Made by a program: the position numbers and the translations under genes. From the NCBI GenBank assembly GCA_026708505.1, contig JAPOUU010000011.1, forward strand, positions 80,509 to 144,508: a DNA stretch of 64,000 nt, in the 5' to 3' direction. Shown in pieces: positions 37,795 through 46,755 of this stretch. The number at the start of each line of letters is the position of its first letter. Positions within the stretch are counted from its first letter, which is position 1. Below the pieces are notes generated by a model, which saw nothing but the letters and a program-made list of their open reading frames with translations, had not been told where the DNA came from and ran no database searches. Origin of the DNA: Hyphomicrobiales bacterium. GTDB lineage: Bacteria > Pseudomonadota > Alphaproteobacteria > JAPOUT01.

Positions 37795-39008
37795 GAATTG
37801 CCGAGGGAGGCAATCTCCTCGCGAGCGCACTGAACGGCCCAATCCGAATCACCCTTGAACCCTCCCGAGATCCAGCGGGATTCGACGCGGGACAGCACCT
37901 TCCCGACCAGCTCGCCCTCCTTAACACCCAAATCCATCACCATTGAACCCGTCAAAGGAAAATTAGGAATCTCGCCCTCAAGACCCTCCAAAGCTTTCTT
38001 CCATTCCTGAACGTTATCGCGGAGGACTCCGTTCGACCACGAGAGCAGCAGAATGTCACGCGCGGATGAGCGACCATAACGATACAACAAACCACGCACT
38101 TCCAAATCCGAAGGAATGTTCGATAACATTGCCGAAAACATCATGGCAAGGCGGCGTGTATAAACGCGTGAAAAACGCAGTCGTTCGCCGACATCGCGCA
38201 CACCCTTTTCGTCATGCAGCAAAACCCCCAAACGCAACCCGGCATCGCTTTCCAAACCCAGCGAAGATTCGATTTCGATTAGCGCCTTATAGCGTTCGAG
38301 TCTCACATCTCCCAAACATTCCCTTAATACACCGCAGGATTCCATCCACTCAAGGGCGTCACCGCCGCGCGGCAGCATTAATATACGCGACAGTTCCTCA
38401 TCAATGCGCTCGCCGGAAATGCGTGACAACCCCTCGCGCAATTCTTCACAAGCAGCCAAACCTTCGGCATCGGGGCGCGCGCCCCCATAGCCGGCGGTAA
38501 ACCGAAAGAAGCGCAGGATTCGCAGATAATCCTCCTGTATGCGCTTTCGAGATTCGCCTATAAAGCGAATACGCTTTGCCTTTAAATCCGCAACGCCGTC
38601 AAAAGGATCATGCAGCACACCTTCCCCATCCAGATAAAGAGCGTTGACGGTAAAGTCACGACGCACGGCATCCTCGTCCCAATCATCGATTGCTTCAACG
38701 CGAGCGTGCCGTCCGTCGGTCTCCTCGTCCCGGCGCAATTGCGTTATCTCGAAGCGAGTCCCCTCGACCCATGCCGAAACCGTGCCATGCGCCAAACCCG
38801 TCGGAACAACACGAACACCCTCACGAACCAACCTCGCAATAACCTCGTCCGGCGAAAGACGGGACGCTACGTCAATATCCTTGACTTCAAGCTCAAGCAG
38901 GGCGTCCCGCACCGCTCCTCCGACAAGACGAATGTTCCCCTCTCCGAGCATCGCAAACAGCGAACGCACGTCTTCACGTCCGGTCAACGCCTTCAACGAT
39001 GCTTTCAT
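37791..39008 (-). CDS. cca: tRNA nucleotidyltransferase / poly(A) polymerase family (CCA-adding)
   Basis: Adds or repairs the 3' CCA of tRNA. The 405 residues start with the class II nucleotidyltransferase head: RLVGGAVRDALL (Gly30-Gly31, Arg34) and DIDVA with catalytic Asp44 and Asp46. RRDFTVNALYLD and IRFIGESRKRIQEDYLRILRFFRF complete the head and neck. No HD domain is seen. It overlaps the upstream DUF6111 gene by 4 nt. Confidence 0.92.
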   Translation of the reverse strand: MKASLKALTGREDVRSLFAMLGEGNIRLVGGAVRDALLELEVKDIDVASRLSPDEVIARLVREGVRVVPTGLAHGTVSAWVEGTRFEITQLRRDEETDGRHARVEAIDDWDEDAVRRDFTVNALYLDGEGVLHDPFDGVADLKAKRIRFIGESRKRIQEDYLRILRFFRFTAGYGGARPDAEGLAACEELREGLSRISGERIDEELSRILMLPRGGDALEWMESCGVLRECLGDVRLERYKALIEIESSLGLESDAGLRLGVLLHDEKGVRDVGERLRFSRVYTRRLAMMFSAMLSNIPSDLEVRGLLYRYGRSSARDILLLSWSNGVLRDNVQEWKKALEGLEGEIPNFPLTGSMVMDLGVKEGELVGKVLSRVESRWISGGFKGDSDWAVQCAREEIASLGNS

Positions 39009-39274
39009 TCGAACTGTCCGGGAACGATATCGCCCTGCTCAAAGCGCGGCGGGGAATACGCCTTGCCGGTTTCCTCCCCCTCCACTAATGCAAATGTGAA
39101 CAGGGATGCCGCGACCAGCAGCAATCCGCACGCCGCCAGCCACACCAGGGCCTTTGAGCCCATTTTGCTCTCACGCCGGGCAGGAAATAGCCGCCGGACC
39201 GCGTGGATATACAGCCCGTAGACCACAAACGGCAGCAAAAACCATCCCAGTTGAATAAGAAGAATTCGTAACAA
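39005..39274 (-). CDS. DUF6111 small membrane protein
   Basis: An 89-residue protein with two hydrophobic segments (about 3-22 and 42-64) separated by a basic loop (RRLFPARRESK), ending in an acidic, Pro-containing tail. It resembles DUF6111, which commonly sits directly before cca in alphaproteobacteria, as here with an ATGA overlap. No function is known. Confidence 0.7.
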   Translation of the reverse strand: MLRILLIQLGWFLLPFVVYGLYIHAVRRLFPARRESKMGSKALVWLAACGLLLVAASLFTFALVEGEETGKAYSPPRFEQGDIVPGQFE

Positions 39275-39368
39275 TTAGTCCCAATCCTGTCGTTTCCATA
39301 CTATCATTGAAAGCATTTAGAGGGTATCATAACAGCACAACTCTGTAATCCACCATGATATCAGAACC

Positions 39369-40397
39369 ATGAACACGGCACTTCCTGATTTATCCACAAC
39401 ACCCGACTCGCCCCCGGCCCCGGAAGAAAACGAACTCGTGCTTGAGGCCGAGAGCCTGTGCGCTTCCCTGCAGCGCGCTCGCGATGCCATCGCCGGAGCC
39501 ATCCTGGGGCAAGACGAAGTCATTGAGCAGACGCTCATCACATTGCTGTGCGGCGGACACGCGCTTCTCGTGGGTCTGCCCGGTCTCGGCAAAACATCCC
39601 TCGTGCACGCAACCGCCAGAGCCCTCGGCATGCAAGAGGGACGAATCCAATTCACGCCCGACTTGCTGCCCGGCGACATTTTGGGATCCGAGATTCTCGA
39701 GGACGGAGACGACGGCAGACGGAGTTTTCGATTTCTTCCCGGCCCGATCTTCTGCCGCCTGTTGATGGCGGACGAAATCAACCGGGCATCACCACGAACA
39801 CAATCCGCGCTGTTGCAGGGCATGCAGGAGAAATTCATCACCGTTGCAGGCAAGCGCTACGACCTCCCCACACCGTTCCACGTCCTCGCAACACAAAACC
39901 CCATCGAGCAGGAAGGAACGTATCCGCTCCCGGAAGCGCAACTCGACAGATTCCTCATGCACATCGAGATGCGCTACCCCAACCTGGAAACTGAACAGCG
40001 CATCCTCATCGAAACAACCGGCGAAGCCCCCCTCGAAGCAAATGCGGCCCTGTCCGTTGAAGATCTCTTACGCGCACAAACGCTCGTGCGGCGCATGCCC
40101 GTTGGAGAACGGGTCGCAAACATGATTTTGCGGTTGATACGCTCGGCCCGGCCCGACGACGGCACGGACGATCAAATCCTATGGGGGCCATCCTCCCGTG
40201 CGGGACAAGCGTTGATGCTGGCATCGCGGGCGCGGGCCCTGCTGCAGGGACGCTTCGCGCCCTCGTCCGAAGACGTTCACGCACTCGCCGTCCCCATCCT
40301 CCGGCATCGAATGGCTTTGCGCTTTGAAGCCATTGCTGCGGGAACTCGCGTCGAAGACCTCATTCTTGAGCGCGCCAACCGGGCCGATACATCCTAG
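39369..40397 (+). CDS. MoxR-family AAA+ ATPase
   Basis: Chaperone-like ATPase of the MoxR group, 342 residues. Walker A GLPGLGKTS lies at 69-77, Walker B MADEINRASPRTQSALLQ from about 133, and QNPIEQEGTYPLPEAQLDRF is the sensor region. It is the first of four consecutive genes (MoxR, DUF58, DUF4159, large membrane protein), an arrangement usual in alphaproteobacteria and thought to act in cell-envelope protein maturation; the client is unknown. Confidence 0.93.
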   Translation: MNTALPDLSTTPDSPPAPEENELVLEAESLCASLQRARDAIAGAILGQDEVIEQTLITLLCGGHALLVGLPGLGKTSLVHATARALGMQEGRIQFTPDLLPGDILGSEILEDGDDGRRSFRFLPGPIFCRLLMADEINRASPRTQSALLQGMQEKFITVAGKRYDLPTPFHVLATQNPIEQEGTYPLPEAQLDRFLMHIEMRYPNLETEQRILIETTGEAPLEANAALSVEDLLRAQTLVRRMPVGERVANMILRLIRSARPDDGTDDQILWGPSSRAGQALMLASRARALLQGRFAPSSEDVHALAVPILRHRMALRFEAIAAGTRVEDLILERANRADTS

Positions 40398-40403
40398 ACA
40401 ATC

Positions 40404-41270
40404 GTGAAACCGATTCTCGACCAGGTGATCGCCGTAGCGGCAAGGACATCGGCAAATCCACGCACACGCCTCGAAATTGAAGCCGAACAACTCGCTTTGA
40501 GTCTGCCTCCGCTGCGCGCAACCGCAACGCTTGCACGCGCGAGCGTTGATCCCGGTGTTCATGGTCACAAACGCGCGGGAACCGGTGAAAGCTTCTGGCA
40601 ATTCAGAAGATTCCAAGAGGGCGACTTTCGCAGCGACATCGACTGGAGGGCGTCCGCACGACACGAACACCTCCACGTACGTGAACGCGAAAAGGAAGCG
40701 CCCCTGCGATTCCGTCTTTGGTGGAGCAACGCACATACAATGTCCTATCGCTCTAAACGCAAACTTCCCTACAAGCATGAACGAGCCGCCGTCCTGCTGC
40801 TGGCGCTCGCTCGGCTGCTGCGGCGCGGAGGTGAAAAAGTTGAGACGCTCGAGGGCGAAGCGGAAAACCCGCTCAATCGCGCGCCTGCAGAATCGAGAGC
40901 GTCCTGCCTGATTTTGGCGGGTGATTTTCTTGATGTTTCCGATGACCTGTACGAGCAGATGCGTCCGCTCGCTTCGGGCAACGCCACCGGGCATTTGTTG
41001 CACATCATTGATCCGGCGGAGGAAAAATTCCCCTTCCAGGGGAGAACCGGATTTACCAACGCCGAAGGCGCCGTTCGACAAATTCTCGGCAATGCGGAAG
41101 ATTGTACGCACGAATATCAAAATCGTTTCACGCGGCATTGCGACCGAATCGGGAAAATCGCCCGTGCGCTCGGATGGAGTCTGCAGCGGCATTACACGGA
41201 TGAAACCGCGCAAGACGCCCTCCTTCAGTTGCATCAACGTTTAAGTGCTCCGGCGGGGGGGATGTCGTGA
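40404..41270 (+). CDS. DUF58-domain protein
   Basis: A 288-residue protein starting at GTG 40404, six nt after moxR. It holds the DUF58 core: HKRAGTGESFWQFRRFQEGD, SDIDWRASARHEHLHVRERE, then a von Willebrand A-like region. There is no signal peptide or membrane helix. DUF58 proteins regularly accompany MoxR ATPases. It overlaps the next gene by 4 nt (GTGA). Confidence 0.88.
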   Translation: MKPILDQVIAVAARTSANPRTRLEIEAEQLALSLPPLRATATLARASVDPGVHGHKRAGTGESFWQFRRFQEGDFRSDIDWRASARHEHLHVREREKEAPLRFRLWWSNAHTMSYRSKRKLPYKHERAAVLLLALARLLRRGGEKVETLEGEAENPLNRAPAESRASCLILAGDFLDVSDDLYEQMRPLASGNATGHLLHIIDPAEEKFPFQGRTGFTNAEGAVRQILGNAEDCTHEYQNRFTRHCDRIGKIARALGWSLQRHYTDETAQDALLQLHQRLSAPAGGMS

Positions 41271-44200
41271 GCATCGGAGCGTTTCTCATTCATGCGCCCT
41301 GGGCATTGCTGGCAGTTGCGCTGCTGCCGGTGTTGTGGTGGCTGATACGATTTCTCCCGCCGCCGCCCCGTCGCATTTGGTTTCCCCCGCTGGCGCTCCT
41401 GGAAGGATTGCGCTCGGCAACGCGGGCGCGGATTCACCCCAATTACTGGCTGCTCTTGCTGCGCATGCTCATCTGCGCGCTGATTTTGGCGGCCATGGCG
41501 GACATCTTTTACCTGCGCGACATCGCCGCACATTTGGGACGCGAATCGGTACGCCTGATTGTTATCGATAACGGATGGTCTTCGGCAACAGGATGGCAGG
41601 AACGCTCCGAAGCGCTGGAGCGGCTAATCGATGAAGCCGAACGCGACCAACGCAGAGTCTTGCTGCTGACAAGCGCGGACAATGTGGAAGAGATGTCGTT
41701 CGATCCGGTCAGCGCGGCTAAAGCGCGCCTGCTTGCCGATGCGCTCGAGCCGCTGCCTTGGCGCAGCAACCGAATCGCCCTCGCGCGGCAACTCAACTCC
41801 TTGATTAAAAACTCTTCCCCCGCGTGGCTGGACGGCGTTGAACCCATCTGGATCGACGACGGCATCGAAGAAAAGCGCGATGGAGGCGGCGCCGAAGCAC
41901 TCGCTTCAGCATTGTCGCTCTTGGGTGAACGTGGTGTTGCGCCGCGTCGACTCTCTCACACGCATAGCGACGGCAACGCCTTGTTGGCGCTGCGCCCGTC
42001 CACGCCTGCGGAAAACGCAGACGCGATTCTTCTGTCCTCAGGCATCACACAACGCAATATTAACGAAAAAATCATCGTCGCCGTGGATGCATTCGATAGC
42101 AACGGCAAACGCATCGCGCGAGAAGAAGTCGAACTTGATGTCAACGCCCGCGAAACCCCCCTGCACTTTGATTTACCTTTGTTGTCTTCAAGCAAAATTG
42201 CGCAAATTGCCGTCCAGGGACAAGCATCCGCCGCCGCCGTGCTTCTACAAGGATCAAGCACGCATCGACTTCCCGTTGCGCTTCTGGATTCCAATCCGTC
42301 GCAAAGCGAGCGCCCCTATTTTTCCGGACTCTATTATCTGCGACGTGCGCTCGCACCCTTCGCGCAATCGCGTGCCGCATCCGATGTATCAAAGACGGGC
42401 GGGAACTCGCCACTCGAACAATTGCTCGAAGAGGCGCCTGCCGTCGTTATCCTGGACGATGTCGCACGCATGACACCCTCCGAACGACGCATTCTCACAA
42501 GCTGGGTTGAACGCGGCGGCATCCTTGTCCGCTTCGCCGGAACCAACACCGCGCAAGCGCAAACATCCGACAATGTCGACGAACTCTTGCCGGTGCGACT
42601 GCGAAGCGATGAGCGCGTTCTCGGAGGTGCGCTTTCGTGGGATTCGCCGAGACGCCTGGGCAAGTTTGAAGAAGACAGCCCCTTCTACGGGCTTGATGTT
42701 CCCGACGAGGTCACGGTTTCGAGACAGATACTCTCACTTCCCGACTCCACCGGAACGGGACAGGAGCGCGCGCAAGCCTGGGCAAAACTTTCGGACGGCT
42801 CGCCTTTCGTAAGCGCACGCCCGAAAGGTCGGGGTCTGCTCGTTTTCTTCCATGTCACCGCGGCGCCGAACTGGTCGAATCTGCCTTTGTCCGGACTTTA
42901 TGTTGATATGCTCAGGCGAATCCTGCGACTTTCTCCCGGGCCCGTCACGCCCGAGCAAACATCTTCCGAGAGCGCTCTTTCGACCCGCTCAACCGATGCC
43001 GCCAACCGGGAATCCCTGCGGCCCTTCCTGACACTCGACGGCTTCGGCGTGCTCGGCTCGCCGCCGATATCCGTGCGGGCGTTCGAAACCGACAAGATCA
43101 ACCACATACAAGCGTCCGAACAACACCCTCCCGGATTTTACGGAAACGCAGGCGCCCTCGAAGCTGTCAATGTGCTCGGCGAAAACGATAAAATCATCGC
43201 GCTTGAAATCGCGGGTGCCGACGCACTCGGCAGCATTCCCGCACTCCCGCTCCTCGAACTCGGCGCCTTCTCGCTCACACCCTATCTGCTCTGGCTCGCC
43301 TTTGCATTGCTGTTGCTCGACTCCGCCATCGCGCTGCGCTCCCTGCGTCCGGCGTTCGCCCCCGTCAAAGCCGCAAGCATCGTCGTCCTGCTCGTGATGG
43401 CCTCCCCGGCTTTTGCACAATCCGCCTCCGATGCCAACAATGTCGCACCCATTCCCGTGCCTGAAGCGCTGCGAAGTTTCACGCTCGCATACGTCAAAAC
43501 CGGAAACGTGCAGGTCGACAATATGAGCCGCGACGGCTTGCGCGGACTCGCCCAAGAACTCCACAAACGCACGACCGTCTATTCCGACATCCCTGAAGGC
43601 GGGCGTCCGTCCGAGCCCATTGGCATCAACATTGAGAGCGACGAGCTTGCATATTTTCCCCTGCTTTACTGGCCGGTTACACCGGAACAGCGCGCCCTTT
43701 CGACCCGGGCCAAAGCACAGGTCTCCGAATATCTGCGCTTCGGCGGAATGATTCTTTTCGATACCCGCGACAGGTATTCGGGAACATCCTCTTTTGAGGG
43801 AGGCGCGACCGAAGGCGAGCTAGCGCTCCGGCAGTTGCTTAAGGACATAGACATTCCTCCGCTCATGCCGGCATCGTCCGCACATGCACTCGGCAAATCC
43901 TTTTACCTGCTGGACGAATTTCCCGGACGCTATGCCGGCGGGCGCGTTTGGGTTTCGGCTTCCGAAGGAGAAGACGGCAACAAAACCGTCTCGCCCGTTG
44001 TCATCGGCGGACACGACTGGGCGGCCGCCTGGGCCATAAACGCCTTCGATCGTCCTTTGATACTGCCGTTGCCCGGGCGTGAGCGTCAAAGGGAAATGGC
44101 GCGGCGATTCGGCGTCAACCTCGTCCTCTACGCACTAACCGGAAACTACAAACAAGACCAGGTCCATCTGCCAATCCTCCTCGAAAGGCTTGCACACTAA
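41267..44200 (+). CDS. Large membrane protein with BatA-like N-terminus and C-terminal DUF4159
   Basis: A 977-residue envelope protein. Two N-terminal hydrophobic segments (about 10-26 and 62-80) bracket PPPPRRIWFPPLALLEGL, the BatA/aerotolerance N-terminal domain. A long periplasmic or VWA-like region follows. Hydrophobic segments appear near 665-690 and 705-720, and then SPAFAQ. The C-terminal 250 residues form DUF4159, with FPLLYWPVTP, GGMILFDTRD and WAINAFDRPL. It starts at GTG inside the DUF58 gene. The molecular role is unknown. Confidence 0.82.
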   Translation: MSIGAFLIHAPWALLAVALLPVLWWLIRFLPPPPRRIWFPPLALLEGLRSATRARIHPNYWLLLLRMLICALILAAMADIFYLRDIAAHLGRESVRLIVIDNGWSSATGWQERSEALERLIDEAERDQRRVLLLTSADNVEEMSFDPVSAAKARLLADALEPLPWRSNRIALARQLNSLIKNSSPAWLDGVEPIWIDDGIEEKRDGGGAEALASALSLLGERGVAPRRLSHTHSDGNALLALRPSTPAENADAILLSSGITQRNINEKIIVAVDAFDSNGKRIAREEVELDVNARETPLHFDLPLLSSSKIAQIAVQGQASAAAVLLQGSSTHRLPVALLDSNPSQSERPYFSGLYYLRRALAPFAQSRAASDVSKTGGNSPLEQLLEEAPAVVILDDVARMTPSERRILTSWVERGGILVRFAGTNTAQAQTSDNVDELLPVRLRSDERVLGGALSWDSPRRLGKFEEDSPFYGLDVPDEVTVSRQILSLPDSTGTGQERAQAWAKLSDGSPFVSARPKGRGLLVFFHVTAAPNWSNLPLSGLYVDMLRRILRLSPGPVTPEQTSSESALSTRSTDAANRESLRPFLTLDGFGVLGSPPISVRAFETDKINHIQASEQHPPGFYGNAGALEAVNVLGENDKIIALEIAGADALGSIPALPLLELGAFSLTPYLLWLAFALLLLDSAIALRSLRPAFAPVKAASIVVLLVMASPAFAQSASDANNVAPIPVPEALRSFTLAYVKTGNVQVDNMSRDGLRGLAQELHKRTTVYSDIPEGGRPSEPIGINIESDELAYFPLLYWPVTPEQRALSTRAKAQVSEYLRFGGMILFDTRDRYSGTSSFEGGATEGELALRQLLKDIDIPPLMPASSAHALGKSFYLLDEFPGRYAGGRVWVSASEGEDGNKTVSPVVIGGHDWAAAWAINAFDRPLILPLPGRERQREMARRFGVNLVLYALTGNYKQDQVHLPILLERLAH

Positions 44201-46248
44201 TGGCAATCGAAATCGCTTTTGCACCTTTGGCTCCCATGCTCGCACTGCTCATCGCCGGCGCGGCGGTAGCGTTGTTCGCGGTGACGGCACTCTACTGGCG
44301 CGCATGGGAAACATTCTGGCGCGTCCTTCCGCTCGGGCTTTTGCTGCTTGCCCTGGCTGCACCTTATTTAAAGGAAGAACGTCGAACGCCCCTTGAGGAC
44401 ATTGTTGTTCTGATATCCGACCACACGCCGAGTCAAAAACTCCCCGAACGGGAGTTGCAACGCGAACAGGCAATGAATCATCTGCGTGAACAAATTGAAC
44501 GTCTCGACAATATCGAAACACGCATCTTGACCGTTGAAGAAGACTCGCGCGGAGGAACAAAATTGTTTTCCGCATTACAAGAAGCCCTCGAAGGCCTGCC
44601 GCGCGAAAGGCTTGCCGGAGTCGTGATGATCACCGACGGACAGGTCCATGACATTCCCGAGTCCGCCGAGGCCGACCTCTCCATGCCCTTCCACGTGCTC
44701 CTCACCGGCAAACCCGACGAAATCGATAGAACCCTCCGCATTGAGCACTCTCCGGGATTCGGACTCGTGGGCGAATCGGTTGAAACGCTCTTGCGCATCG
44801 AGGACTTCCCGCAAAGCGAAGGCAAAGGCGCGCGCCTGAGTTTGCGACTGGACGGTATCGAGCGCGAAACCATCGCCGTCCGAAGCGGTGAAACCATCCC
44901 GTTGCAGATTCCCCTGCTTCATGCCGGCGCAAACATCCTTGAGGCCGAGGTCACGCCGCTCGCCGGCGAAACCTTTCTCGACAACAACAACATCGTCCTC
45001 GAGATTCAGGGCATCCGGGAACGTCTGCGCGTGTTGCTGGTTTCCGGGCGCCCCCATCCGGGAATGCGGGTCTGGAGATGGCTCCTCAAGGGTGACGCGG
45101 CCGTTGATCTGGTCCACTTCACCGTGCTGCGCGATCCGAGTCAGTCCGACGACATCCCCAACTCGGAGTTGTCGCTGATTCCGTTTCCCGCGCGCGAACT
45201 TTTTCTCGACAGGCTTGATGAGTTCGATCTCGTTATTTTCGACAATTATCGACTGCGCGGAATCCTTCCGCAGAACTATTTTGACAATATCGTGCGCTAC
45301 ATCTTTGACGGCGGCGCGTTGCTCGTTGCATCCGGACAAGACTTCGCAACCGGGAACGGCTTGTACAACTCACCGCTTTCGAAAATCCTGCCGCTGCGCC
45401 CGACCGGCGGCCTTCTCGAACGCCAATATGTCCCCCGCATCGAAGGCGCGGGACTGCGCCATCCGGTCACAGCGGATTTGGCAAACGCGGGAGGCCCGTG
45501 GGGCGGATGGTTCAGGCTTGTCGAAGGCGAAGTCCTTGACGGAGACGTGCTGATGACGGGACTCGGAGGACGCCCGTTGCTGGGGCTGCAGCGCGTTGGC
45601 GAAGGACGGGTCGCGCAACTGATGTCCGACCACATCTGGCTTTGGGCGCGCGGGTTTGCCGACGGAGGCCCGCATGCAGACCTCCTGCGCGCCCTTGCCC
45701 ACTGGCTTATGCGCGAGCCCGAACTTGAAGAAGAACGTTTATGGGGAGAGGTTGAAGAGGATATCCTGACCGTGCGGCGCGCGGGCATGGGAACCACCGT
45801 CTCGCCCGTAGAGGTGACATCGGCATCGGGAGAGGTTCGAAAGGTTGAGTTGGAAGAAGTCGGGCTGGGACGCTGGCGCGGACAACTTGAGTTGGGAGAA
45901 GATTTGTCCGGCGAGGCGATTCGCTTGCGCAGCGACGGGTTGGAGACCTTGCTGGCGATCGAAGGCGGGAGCGGCCTGGAAAAAGACGAGGTGCGGGCGC
46001 GCGCGGATTTGCTCGAGCCGGTGGTTGAAGCGAACGGGGGGTTTTTGGGATGGATTGATTCGGAGTTGCCGAAAGTGCTGCAGGTGGACGCCGATGCGCT
46101 GCCCTCGGGCGCAGGATGGCTGGGGTTGCGGGAAAACGGCAATTACGTTGTCGGCTCGGTCGATCGGGTCTCCTTGTTGCGCGGAGTGTTTGCGGTGCTG
46201 GCAATGTTTGGCGTGCTGGCGTGGTGCTGGTGGCGCGAGGCGCGCTAA
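44200..46248 (+). CDS. Membrane protein with glutamine-amidotransferase-like domain (MoxR cluster)
   Basis: A 682-residue protein. Two N-terminal hydrophobic segments (about 10-30 and 38-56) are followed by a VWA-like portion (DIVVLISDHTPSQ, GVVMITDGQVHD), a region resembling a class I GATase fold (DEFDLVIFDNYRLRGILP, GGALLVASGQDF), and a final hydrophobic helix near 660-678. The catalytic Cys of true amidotransferases is not evident. Its ATG shares one base with the preceding stop. It ends immediately beside the convergent GNAT gene. Confidence 0.75.
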   Translation: MAIEIAFAPLAPMLALLIAGAAVALFAVTALYWRAWETFWRVLPLGLLLLALAAPYLKEERRTPLEDIVVLISDHTPSQKLPERELQREQAMNHLREQIERLDNIETRILTVEEDSRGGTKLFSALQEALEGLPRERLAGVVMITDGQVHDIPESAEADLSMPFHVLLTGKPDEIDRTLRIEHSPGFGLVGESVETLLRIEDFPQSEGKGARLSLRLDGIERETIAVRSGETIPLQIPLLHAGANILEAEVTPLAGETFLDNNNIVLEIQGIRERLRVLLVSGRPHPGMRVWRWLLKGDAAVDLVHFTVLRDPSQSDDIPNSELSLIPFPARELFLDRLDEFDLVIFDNYRLRGILPQNYFDNIVRYIFDGGALLVASGQDFATGNGLYNSPLSKILPLRPTGGLLERQYVPRIEGAGLRHPVTADLANAGGPWGGWFRLVEGEVLDGDVLMTGLGGRPLLGLQRVGEGRVAQLMSDHIWLWARGFADGGPHADLLRALAHWLMREPELEEERLWGEVEEDILTVRRAGMGTTVSPVEVTSASGEVRKVELEEVGLGRWRGQLELGEDLSGEAIRLRSDGLETLLAIEGGSGLEKDEVRARADLLEPVVEANGGFLGWIDSELPKVLQVDADALPSGAGWLGLRENGNYVVGSVDRVSLLRGVFAVLAMFGVLAWCWWREAR

Positions 46249-46725
46249 TCAAAACCAAACACGTCCAAGCGGCGCATCGTTGCCGCGCCATAACACCCTT
46301 TGCGCATCCACCGGTCCGGGAAAGGTTATGCGACCCGGGGGAACAATCTCAAATCCGACACGGCGATAGTAGGGCGCATCCCCCACCAGCAGCACGCCCG
46401 AGCGGTTCATCTTGTCCGCTTCTTCCAGCGAGCGCTGCATTAATCCCAAACCGATTCCCTCGCCCTGGTGTTCCGGATGAACCGCCAAGGGGCCCAGCAA
46501 AAGCGCATCAACCCCGCCAATCCGAATCCCCCAGTAGCGAATTGATCCCAACAGATCCCCTCCGTCCCCGAAGCACACAAACGACAAGCCCGCGACCGCT
46601 TCCCGCCCCTCGCGCAAACGATAAGCGCTCCGCGCAAACCTTCCCGGTCCGAAAGCCAAGTCCAGCAACGACTCAATATCGTTGTCTTGTTCTCCGCCCA
46701 ATGATTCCGCTACAATGTTAAACAT
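46249..46725 (-). CDS. GNAT-family N-acetyltransferase
   Basis: A 158-residue acetyl-CoA-dependent acyltransferase. The start MFNIVAES at 46725 gives a complete GNAT fold: LLGPLAVHPEHQGEGIGLGL is the acetyl-CoA loop (Q-x-x-G-x-G), and VLLVGDAPYYRRVGFEIV is typical of the predicted YhbS-like N-acetyltransferases. A longer open frame to 47805 only mirrors the aminotransferase gene and is not used. It diverges from the aminotransferase with overlapping promoter regions. The substrate is unknown. Confidence 0.85.
   Translation of the reverse strand: MFNIVAESLGGEQDNDIESLLDLAFGPGRFARSAYRLREGREAVAGLSFVCFGDGGDLLGSIRYWGIRIGGVDALLLGPLAVHPEHQGEGIGLGLMQRSLEEADKMNRSGVLLVGDAPYYRRVGFEIVPPGRITFPGPVDAQRVLWRGNDAPLGRVWF
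46687..46716 (+). promoter_or_regulatory. possible promoter of the class III aminotransferase
   Basis: -35 TTGTTC (46687-46692), 18-nt spacer, -10 TACAAT (46711-46716). It lies within the first codons of the divergent GNAT gene and about 40 nt before ATG 46756, so the two genes' promoters are interlocked. Confidence 0.35.
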
Positions 46726-46755
46726 CAAGACACCATAAACTACAGGCGCACAATT

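Noticed and set aside
41255..41261. G7 run at the end of the DUF58 gene.
   Set aside because: Encodes normal Gly-Gly-Met codons close to the stop and is too short for typical slippage switching.
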